The notes under the pieces: model-generated
What the model was told of the DNA's origin: nothing
Databases searched by the model: none
The model's input: the letters and a program-made list of their open reading frames with translations, nothing else
Assembly (NCBI GenBank): GCA_017745135.1
Contig: JAGIAB010000209.1
Coordinates: forward strand, 1 to 5,859
DNA length: 5,859 nt
Reading direction: 5' to 3'
Origin: Flavisolibacter sp.
Lineage (GTDB): Bacteria; Bacteroidota; Bacteroidia; Chitinophagales; Chitinophagaceae
In this document: positions 1-5,429 of the stretch, piece after piece
How the letters are laid out: each line of letters starts with the position of its first letter
Numbering within the stretch: position 1 is the first letter of the stretch
Translations under genes and position numbers: made by a program

Positions 1-665
1 TTTGTACCCATTTCTACGCCACTATCATATGGCGTTATGCCATCATTAAATAAAACACCACGCAGATCATGTTGATAACCTCCCTGCAAATGCAATATCT
101 CACCAAATAAACCCTGTTGCACCATGTGAAGTGTCGCCATTATATCCCTTCTGTAGCAGACATTTTCCAGCGGCATGATGGGCACTTTTGTCTTTTCATA
201 TGTGTTGACAAAATCCCAGCAATCCTGCAGTTTAATGGCGCCGCTTACTTCCATGCCTACAATTTTACCCGCATTCATTGCATCAACTCCCTGTGGCGCA
301 TGCCATTCCCATGGAGAGGCAATGAATACAGCATCAATATCGTCCCGCTTTAATAAATTCCTGTAATCATAATCACCGTTTGCATATTCAACCGGAGCTT
401 TCTTCCCATATTTTTTTACCAGTTCCCTGGCCATTCCCATCATCCGTTTGTCAGGGTCGGCCATCGCCACCACTTCCACATCACTTCTTTTGAGCATCTC
501 TTCAAGATGTAATTGGCCACGTAATCCCACTGCGATCATCCCAATTTTTACAATGCTTTTTTGTTCAGCGGCAAATAATTTCAATGGTGAATTCAGTAAA
601 GCAATGCCTGCGCCTGTTAACGCAGTCTGCCTGATGAAGTCTCTTCGATTGGATTTGTAACTCAT
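1..665 (-). CDS. GH109-type Gfo/Idh/MocA glycosidase with Tat signal, alpha-N-acetylgalactosaminidase-like (3' end cut off by window)
   Basis: The reverse strand reads from an ATG at 663-665 without a stop to the window start, giving 221 residues of a protein whose family is usually about 440-470 long; the missing part is C-terminal. The N-terminus is a twin-arginine signal: NRRDFIRQT (residues 6-14), a short hydrophobic stretch and a probable cut after LFAA (30-33). It then enters a Rossmann fold, with IGMIAVGLRGQ (41-51) as dinucleotide loop, MADPD (68-72) after the second strand, and SPWEWH (117-122). GKIVGMEVSGAIKLQDCW (133-150), ENVCYRRD (167-174) and GGYQHDLRGVLFNDG (195-209) match, from memory, the Elizabethkingia GH109 alpha-N-acetylgalactosaminidase. 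That family uses tightly bound NAD in a redox-assisted elimination mechanism, so it is a glycosidase rather than a net dehydrogenase. Expected location is the periplasm. It lies 70 bp downstream of the beta-helix gene on the same strand, probably co-transcribed. Family confidence is high; substrate (GalNAc or another terminal sugar) is inferred. Confidence 0.9.
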   Translation of the reverse strand, partial: MSYKSNRRDFIRQTALTGAGIALLNSPLKLFAAEQKSIVKIGMIAVGLRGQLHLEEMLKRSDVEVVAMADPDKRMMGMARELVKKYGKKAPVEYANGDYDYRNLLKRDDIDAVFIASPWEWHAPQGVDAMNAGKIVGMEVSGAIKLQDCWDFVNTYEKTKVPIMPLENVCYRRDIMATLHMVQQGLFGEILHLQGGYQHDLRGVLFNDGITPYDSGVEMGT

Positions 666-696
666 ATGCTTTGTTTCGATTAAACTGCTTAATGAA

Positions 697-728
697 GCCA
701 TGCAGCTAAATTTAGTGCGCTGCATGGC
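697..728 (-). other. Intercistronic hairpin, possible attenuator or weak terminator
   Basis: A perfect 10-bp inverted repeat, GCCATGCAGC at 697-706 and GCTGCATGGC at 719-728, encloses a 12-nt loop. In the leftward transcript it begins 7 nt after the TAA stop of the beta-helix gene (736-738) and ends about 30 nt before the GH109 start. The sequence after the stem on this strand (TTCATTAAGC...) is not a U-tract, so it is not a canonical intrinsic terminator. The T-rich run lies on the other side, which would only suit a plus-strand transcript, and no gene runs that way here. Likely roles are mRNA 3'-end protection, or partial termination that lowers GH109 relative to the upstream gene. Confidence 0.6.
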
Positions 729-735
729 AATATTT

Positions 736-2940
736 TTATTGCACCAGGATTTTGAATGTCTGTGAACCTGTCGCTGTGGATATTTTTACCAGGTAGCTTC
801 CACTTACAAAGCCTGCTCCCCTGAAATTACTAATGCGAACGAGATTGGCGCCTCTGTTCAGTTGCACTTTGCGGGTTGACACCATACGTCCTGTGATATC
901 AAAAAATTCTATTTGTGCCAGGTCGTTTGTCTTTCGGTTTAGCTGTATGGTTAATTGATCGATTACAGGATTGGGAAACAAAAAACAACTGTTATCTGCA
1001 TCCATTGTTACGTTTTCCCTTATTGTTGAAGGAGCAGAACAGTTCCCACTATATTCTAATGCGCCGGCATCTATTCTCCCATTTTGTACGCGTGTGTTAT
1101 AAATGAAGTCGTCCGAACCTGAGTTGCTAGATGACGGATTGCCAATATTATAGGCCAACGAACCTGACACCAAAGCGTAGCGTCCCGGGAAACCGGAACC
1201 ACCTACAAATACAGGATCTGGTGAAGGCATGGTAGCATATTCAGGAGCAACAGAAGCAGAATCTAGACCAACGGTGTTTTTATAATTGGCAAAATTATAA
1301 GTGTTGCCTGTAAATGCTGCAGACGCAAAATCGTAGTTGATGCTGTTGTTGTATCCGGGTTCTATATAATAAAGATTATAGTTCCAATCCAGCAAGTTTT
1401 TGATATTAGAAACGGTTAATGATGCACTTGAATAGGAGTCTGTTTTAAAAGGTGCTAAAGCAGTTACAGGTAAACCTTTCCGGGAACGTACAATGTTGTT
1501 CTGAAGGACAATTTTAGCGCCAGGAGCGTCAGAACTGTTGCTAAGCCGTTGCGTAATGATTTCTCCACCATCACCAAAAGTTTCGGGTTGCGCTATGCCA
1601 TTTTGAATTATAACAAGCCCGTTACCGTCTTTGGCAGGGAGCAAAGTGGCAGTTCTGCTGTTGTTACGGTAAAAGGTGTTATTCAGCACTTTGATGTTTT
1701 CAACCCAAGCATTGTATGCATTGCTACCCAACACTATTCCTGTCCAGGTATTATCATAAACAATATTATTGCGAATAACATGTCCGCCTGAATGAGAATT
1801 AGCTGCTTCATTACCAACAGATATTCCCACATGATTGTTATAAACCTGATTTCTTTCTACCAGCACATTGCGTGTGCCATCTAAATAAATACCTGCTGAA
1901 GCTGCAATAGGAGATGTACAGTTATAAACAATGTTATCGCTGATGATTCCATTACGGGAATAGTTCTGACTCTCAGGCGTATGAAAACCGTTAGCCGGAT
2001 CGACTACCCATCCAAAATTACCTGCGGCGACTATGCCAATATTTTTAATATCGTGTATGAGATTGTTAACGATCTGGAAAGTATCGACATATCCGTTGAC
2101 CGTGAGGCCTTCGGTCCATCCCGGTATGCAGTGATGAATTTCATTACCATCGACAGTAATATCCCTCATGGCATCATAATCTGTTCCCAGAATATTCAAA
2201 GGACCACAATTATCGTTGGGCCATGCATTGCGTACAATTTTCTTTTGTGCTTCGGTTAAAGAACTATCTGCCGTAAAAGGATTGACCAGAGAGGTCCATG
2301 AAATATTACTAATGTCATTATCGAAAATGTTTAAGTGCCGGCAATCACTTGCAACCTGAATACCAAATTTCACATCCTTTTGTGCTTCATACACCGTATC
2401 ACCATAAGCAGTGCGAACCGGCTGACCATTGTACATAGCCATTACAGTTGGCCGGGTCGCCGTATAGGTTCCATCTGTATTTTTCCACTTAGTTGAATCA
2501 GGATTATTCCGGATCTTCTCTATAGTGAAATTCATCAGTTTTACATACTGAGCACTATCTGTGAAGGTAACAATGGCAGCAAACCTTGTTTTGTACAAAC
2601 TGTCACCGCGAATGGTTGCTTCAAAAGGGACTTCTGATTTTATGGTAAGCCATTTTCCATTGTTGCCACAATTGGTGCGATTAATGATAATCATATCGGT
2701 GCCTGTTGGATAGTAGGTGCCGGATTTTACAATAATCTCTTCGTTCGTCGTCATACCACTCACTCCCATTTGTGCTCTTCGATCGAGTGCCTGACGTATC
2801 GTTTTATAAGGATTTGCAGAAGAACCGTTTTGAATGGACCCCGAATAATTTGCATCGACATAAATCGTTGTGTTCCGTTGGGCAATGACCATGGCATGCA
2901 TTACAGTTAAGAGGCACAACAGGGTTACATTTTTTTTCAT
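736..2940 (-). CDS. Secreted right-handed parallel beta-helix protein with T9SS C-terminal sorting domain
   Basis: The product has 734 residues. A Sec signal peptide covers about 1-20 (MKKN, hydrophobic core, VIA before Q21). IYVDANYSGSIQNGSSANPYKTIRQAL (26-52) is the usual entry to pectate-lyase-like/DUF1565 beta-helix proteins. From about 200 to 485 there are recurring parallel beta-helix turns: IFDNDIS, VDGNEIHH, VNNLIHD, ISDNIVYN, VERNQVYNN, IRNNIVYDN, LNNTFYRN, LQNNIVRS. The fold ends with GRIDAGALEY (621-630), a common close of Bacteroidota beta-helix enzymes. Residues 653-734 form a T9SS type A sorting domain (FPNPVIDQLTIQL, FFDITGRMV, GSYLVKI, final FKILVQ), so export across the outer membrane to the surface or medium is expected. 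This fold is typical of polysaccharide lyases and some hydrolases, but I see no signature fixing catalysis or substrate. It is the first gene of the leftward arm, diverging from the sugar permease, so a glycan-degrading role is inferred. The upstream sequence lacks a Shine-Dalgarno, as is normal in the phylum. Confidence 0.88.
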   Translation of the reverse strand: MKKNVTLLCLLTVMHAMVIAQRNTTIYVDANYSGSIQNGSSANPYKTIRQALDRRAQMGVSGMTTNEEIIVKSGTYYPTGTDMIIINRTNCGNNGKWLTIKSEVPFEATIRGDSLYKTRFAAIVTFTDSAQYVKLMNFTIEKIRNNPDSTKWKNTDGTYTATRPTVMAMYNGQPVRTAYGDTVYEAQKDVKFGIQVASDCRHLNIFDNDISNISWTSLVNPFTADSSLTEAQKKIVRNAWPNDNCGPLNILGTDYDAMRDITVDGNEIHHCIPGWTEGLTVNGYVDTFQIVNNLIHDIKNIGIVAAGNFGWVVDPANGFHTPESQNYSRNGIISDNIVYNCTSPIAASAGIYLDGTRNVLVERNQVYNNHVGISVGNEAANSHSGGHVIRNNIVYDNTWTGIVLGSNAYNAWVENIKVLNNTFYRNNSRTATLLPAKDGNGLVIIQNGIAQPETFGDGGEIITQRLSNSSDAPGAKIVLQNNIVRSRKGLPVTALAPFKTDSYSSASLTVSNIKNLLDWNYNLYYIEPGYNNSINYDFASAAFTGNTYNFANYKNTVGLDSASVAPEYATMPSPDPVFVGGSGFPGRYALVSGSLAYNIGNPSSSNSGSDDFIYNTRVQNGRIDAGALEYSGNCSAPSTIRENVTMDADNSCFLFPNPVIDQLTIQLNRKTNDLAQIEFFDITGRMVSTRKVQLNRGANLVRISNFRGAGFVSGSYLVKISTATGSQTFKILVQ

Positions 2941-3049
2941 GAGTTTGTTTTTAAAATTTAGAATGTTGGTTAACGTAAGGGCGATTAAAAACCTGGTACG
3001 AACGACGTAAATTTTAAGTTCACAAACCGGCTTGATGACGTCTGAAAAC

Positions 3050-3057
3050 CAAACATA
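3050..3057 (-). promoter_or_regulatory. Bacteroidota -7 promoter box for the beta-helix gene
   Basis: Read on the minus strand the sequence is TATGTTTG, a full match to the TAnnTTTG -7 consensus of the primary sigma factor in Bacteroides and Flavobacterium. Transcription would begin near 3043, about 100 nt before the ATG at 2940. An upstream TTG element is not well placed: TTG in TTTTTTG ends 13 bp away, and the one inside operator 1 ends 26 bp away, against an expected spacing of about 19-21. Operator 1 starts 25 bp upstream of this box, so a bound repressor would cover or adjoin the -33 region. Confidence 0.55.
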
Positions 3058-3081
3058 GCATTCTACTTTTCAAAAAAAATA

Positions 3082-3095
3082 TGCAAGCGTTTGCA
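3082..3095. promoter_or_regulatory. LacI-family-like operator box 1
   Basis: TGCAAGCGTTTGCA is a 14-bp near-perfect palindrome about a central CG at 3088/3089, with a single mismatched pair (position 6 with 9). Even-length palindromes of TGCAA type with a central CG are typical of LacI/GalR-family regulators. It is the box nearest to the beta-helix promoter. Its first 13 bp are the exact reverse complement of 3111-3123 in box 2. Confidence 0.75.
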
Positions 3096-3109
3096 GGAAT
3101 CGCATTTCA

Positions 3110-3123
3110 CGCAAACGCTTGCA
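3110..3123. promoter_or_regulatory. LacI-family-like operator box 2
   Basis: CGCAAACGCTTGCA is centred on CG at 3116/3117, exactly 28 bp from the centre of box 1. Apart from its first base it is box 1 read on the opposite strand. Together the two boxes form a perfect 13-bp inverted repeat with a 16-bp spacer. This could be mistaken for a terminator, but neither predicted transcript reads through it and there is no T-tract, so paired operators fit better. Confidence 0.75.
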
Positions 3124-3137
3124 CAGTCTGAATTTCA

Positions 3138-3151
3138 TGCAAACGTTTTAC
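3138..3151. promoter_or_regulatory. LacI-family-like operator box 3, degenerate right half
   Basis: TGCAAACGTTTTAC is centred on CG at 3144/3145, again exactly 28 bp from the centre of box 2. The left half and core are intact: 3139-3148 match 3111-3120 of box 2 at 9 of 10 positions. The right half is decayed (TTAC in place of TGCA), so it is likely a weaker site. It lies 65 bp before the permease start codon and would be the box that acts most directly on the rightward operon. Confidence 0.6.
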
Positions 3152-3216
3152 AACGGGCAAACAGCGATTCCTATTACTTCCTGATGTATTTTACTCTCCG
3201 ATTCAAATAAAAATCT

Positions 3217-4506
3217 ATGAACCGTCCATCTTCAAACAGATATGCAATCACTATCATCGGAATTCTATTTTTTGTGTTTGGTTTTGTTACCTGGCTTAAC
3301 GGAACATTGATACCGTTCCTCAAACTTGCCTGCCAGTTAACTTCAGACACACAGGCCTTCTTTGTAACGTTTGCATTTTATATGGCTTATTTCTTTTTGG
3401 CCATCCCTTCTTCCTACATATTAAAATTGACAGGGCTTAAAAATGGCATGGCCTTAGGCTTGCTGGTCATGGCCATAGGTTCTCTTGTGTTTGTTCCTGC
3501 AGCCGGTTCAAGAAGCTTTGCATTATTTCTATGCGGATTGTTTATTCAGGGTATGGGCCTGGCACTGTTACAGACAGCTTCTAACCCTTATATAAGTATT
3601 GTAGGCCCCATTGAAAGTGCAGCCAAGCGTATAAGCATCATGGGCATCTGTAACAAGGTAGCCGGAATGTTAAGCCCCATTATTTTAGGTGCCTTGGTGT
3701 TAAAAAATGCAAGCAGTATTGAAGAACAAATAAAAAATGCAAGCGGCATTGAAGAAAGAACAAAACTTTTACATGAACTCTCATCCAGAGTTATCACCCC
3801 CTACATTATTATGGCTGTTGTTTTGTTTTTACTGGCGATCATGATTCAAAAATCTGCGCTTCCAGAAATTGATGTCGAAAAAGAAGAAGCTTTAGCAGAT
3901 GATATCCAACAAAAGACAAATGTTTTCCAGTTCAAACACCTGATGTTAGGCGTGCTTTGTTTGTTTTTATATGTGGGTGTAGAAGTGATGGCGGGTGATG
4001 CAATTGGTGCCTATGGCCGGCAACTTGGAATGCCCTTAGATGAAACAAAATATTTTACAACGTTCACCTTGCTGTCGATGCTCACCGGTTATATTATAGG
4101 GATCATTGCAATACCCAAGTACATTTCTCAGCAGAGTGCACTTGCCATTTCTGCTTTAACAGGAATCGTTTTCAGCACAGCAGTATTCTTTTCAAGCGGC
4201 TATACAGCCATTACATTTATTGCCATTTTAGGATTATCAAACGCATTAATGTGGCCGGCAATTTTTCCACTGGCGATTGACCAACTGGGAAAGTTTACCA
4301 AAATTGGTTCTGCTTTGCTGATTATGGGCATTGCAGGCGGGGCGATAGTTCCACTGGTGTACACGAGTTTAAGGGACAATGAAGTCATGTCTAATCATGC
4401 CGCCTTTCTAATTTGCATGCTGCCTTCTTATCTATACATCTTCTACTACTCGGTAAAAGGCTATGCAGCAGGCAAGATATCAATTACAAAACCAATCAGA
4501 TCATGA
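3217..4506 (+). CDS. Sugar MFS transporter, FHS family (GluP/FucP/NagP-like)
   Basis: This 429-residue inner-membrane permease has about 12 hydrophobic segments and belongs to the fucose-galactose-glucose:H+ symporter branch of the MFS. Family marks in order are FFVFGFVTWLNGTLIPFLK (18-36), AYFFLAIPSSYILKLTGLKNG (57-77), the LLQTASNPYISIVGP block (117-131), NKVAGMLSPIILGALVL (146-162), HLMLGVLCLFLYVGVEVMAGD (241-261) and GLSNALMWPAIFPLAIDQLGKFTKIGSALLIMGIAGGAIVPL (339-380). Length is normal. Two positions that are acidic and functional in E. coli FucP (Asp46, Glu135) appear to be Gly29 and Gln119; the Gln is usual in GluP-like members. A loop at 163-182 holds a tandem 10-residue duplication. 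It is the first gene of the rightward operon, and its TGA overlaps the next ATG by 4 bp. A monosaccharide substrate is well supported; glucose, galactose or an N-acetylhexosamine cannot be told apart from sequence. ATG 3217 was chosen because MNRPSSNRYA leads straight into helix 1. Confidence 0.9.
   Translation: MNRPSSNRYAITIIGILFFVFGFVTWLNGTLIPFLKLACQLTSDTQAFFVTFAFYMAYFFLAIPSSYILKLTGLKNGMALGLLVMAIGSLVFVPAAGSRSFALFLCGLFIQGMGLALLQTASNPYISIVGPIESAAKRISIMGICNKVAGMLSPIILGALVLKNASSIEEQIKNASGIEERTKLLHELSSRVITPYIIMAVVLFLLAIMIQKSALPEIDVEKEEALADDIQQKTNVFQFKHLMLGVLCLFLYVGVEVMAGDAIGAYGRQLGMPLDETKYFTTFTLLSMLTGYIIGIIAIPKYISQQSALAISALTGIVFSTAVFFSSGYTAITFIAILGLSNALMWPAIFPLAIDQLGKFTKIGSALLIMGIAGGAIVPLVYTSLRDNEVMSNHAAFLICMLPSYLYIFYYSVKGYAAGKISITKPIRS
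3701..3760 (+). repeat. In-frame 30-bp tandem duplication within the permease gene
   Basis: Units 3701-3730 and 3731-3760 are identical at 26 of 30 positions. They encode KNASSIEEQI (163-172) followed by KNASGIEERT (173-182), in a polar loop after the hydrophobic segment at about 146-162. Reading frame is kept, so the effect is a loop lengthened by ten residues. Confidence 0.8.
4503..4506 (+). other. ATGA stop-start overlap between permease and nucleotidyltransferase
   Basis: The transporter ends with TGA at 4504-4506 and the nucleotidyltransferase starts with ATG at 4503-4505. This arrangement usually gives translational coupling by reinitiation, and it supports the choice of 4503 over the in-frame ATG at 4413. 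Confidence 0.85.
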
Positions 4507-5426
4507 GCGCAAGTTTATTGGTGCTGGCCGCCGGTATGGCAAGCCGATACGGAAGCTTAAAACAGATTGACCAATTTGGGCCTTCCGGCGAAAGTATAAT
4601 TGATTATTCCATTTACGATGCCATCGAAGCTGGGTTCACCAAAATTGTCTTCATAATAAGGCAAGAGTTTGCAAAAGAGTTTAGAGAAATCTTTGAATCA
4701 AAGTTAAAAGACAGGGTTACGGTTGAATTCATTTTCCAGGACCTGGATTCATTTACCAATGGGTATACGGTTCCTGCTCACAGAACAAAGCCTTGGGGAA
4801 CAGGCCATGCTCTACTTTGTGCCAAAGACGTTATACATGAACCCTTTGCCGTAATCAATGGTGATGATTTTTACGGGAAAGAAGCATTTCAAAAAGCTTA
4901 CCGGTTTCTCCTCCATGAAGCAAGCGATCGTGTATGGGCAAATGTATGTTATCCCTTGCCGAACACTCTGTCAGACCATGGTTTTGTAAGTCGTGGCGTA
5001 TGCACAATTGATGAAAACAATTTCATCACCAACATTACAGAAAGAACAAAAATCTACCAATTGCAAGACGAAATTGTCTACGAAGAAAATGGATCGAAAT
5101 TTTCCTTACCGATGCATACAAAGGTTTCAATGAATTTCTGGTGCTTCGCTCCTAATATATTCAAGGTCTCTCAGAAATTATTTGAAGCATTCCTGAACGA
5201 AAATGGTGACGAATGCAAATCGGAGTTTTTCATTCCTTCTGTAGCCGGTCAATTTATTCAACAAGAAAAAGGAAAAATAAAAGCAATAACAACCGGCTCA
5301 CAATGGTTTGGAGTAACCTATAAAGAGGACAAGCCATTGGTGCAGAAGCGTATCACGGCATTATTGAAAGACGGGATCTATCCGTCGGCATTATACAACC
5401 ACGCAATCGCTAAAACTGAATACTGA
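4503..5426 (+). CDS. Sugar-1-phosphate nucleotidyltransferase (NTP_transferase family)
   Basis: With ATG 4503 as start the product has 307 residues and begins MSASLLVLAAGMASRYGSLK, putting the pyrophosphorylase signature (LAAG, Arg15, Gly17, Lys20) at the N-terminus where the family has it. An upstream in-frame ATG at 4413 would add 30 residues inside the transporter gene with no family match, so it is rejected. Other marks are KPWGTGHALLCAKD (96-109), the nucleotide/sugar segment, and FAVINGDDFYG (115-125), with Asp121/Asp122 at the metal-binding position. The enzyme should join a sugar 1-phosphate to an NTP, releasing pyrophosphate, in the cytosol. It is shorter than GlmU and lacks a left-handed beta-helix acetyltransferase domain; the C-terminal part (about 230-307) is not one I recognise. 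The ATGA overlap with the transporter and the mutase 3 bp downstream indicate coupled expression. Nucleotide and sugar specificity are unknown; a UTP-dependent hexose- or HexNAc-1-phosphate reaction fits the context. Confidence 0.85.
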   Translation: MSASLLVLAAGMASRYGSLKQIDQFGPSGESIIDYSIYDAIEAGFTKIVFIIRQEFAKEFREIFESKLKDRVTVEFIFQDLDSFTNGYTVPAHRTKPWGTGHALLCAKDVIHEPFAVINGDDFYGKEAFQKAYRFLLHEASDRVWANVCYPLPNTLSDHGFVSRGVCTIDENNFITNITERTKIYQLQDEIVYEENGSKFSLPMHTKVSMNFWCFAPNIFKVSQKLFEAFLNENGDECKSEFFIPSVAGQFIQQEKGKIKAITTGSQWFGVTYKEDKPLVQKRITALLKDGIYPSALYNHAIAKTEY

Positions 5427-5429
5427 TTT

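Larger units (their letters stand above)
2941..3216. promoter_or_regulatory. Shared divergent control region between the two gene arms
   Basis: This 276-bp gap lies between the start codons of the leftward beta-helix gene and the rightward permease gene. It contains no credible ORF. Its recognisable content is one Bacteroidota-type -7 box for the leftward transcript at 3050-3057 and three CG-centred, LacI-like operator boxes at 3082-3151. The stretch 2941-3049 would be an untranslated leader of roughly 100 nt for the beta-helix mRNA; I see no strong structure or known riboswitch in it. The stretch 3152-3216 must hold the permease transcription start, but no box there matches the consensus well. 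Confidence 0.8.

Noticed and set aside
117..660. Plus-strand ORFs of 63-78 codons over the GH109 gene
   Set aside because: They run antisense to a clearly conserved protein and show no recognisable domain; they are frame shadows.
915..2259. Plus-strand ORFs of 63-92 codons over the beta-helix gene
   Set aside because: They are antisense to a full-length gene with signal peptide, repeats and sorting domain, and lack any family resemblance.
3082..3123. Inverted repeat as an intrinsic terminator or leader hairpin
   Set aside because: The two arms are each near-palindromic with a central CG, a third related copy follows at the same spacing, there is no T-tract, and both flanking genes diverge from here, so operators explain it better.
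3187..3194. TATTTTAC as the -7 box of the permease promoter
   Set aside because: It matches only part of TAnnTTTG (the final TG is missing) and no TTG lies about 20 bp upstream; the position is plausible but the evidence is too weak to annotate.
4413..4502. N-terminal extension of the nucleotidyltransferase from the ATG at 4413
   Set aside because: The extra 30 residues lie inside the transporter gene in another frame, have no family match, and would bury the N-terminal LAAG nucleotide-binding signature; the ATGA overlap at 4503 is the natural start.
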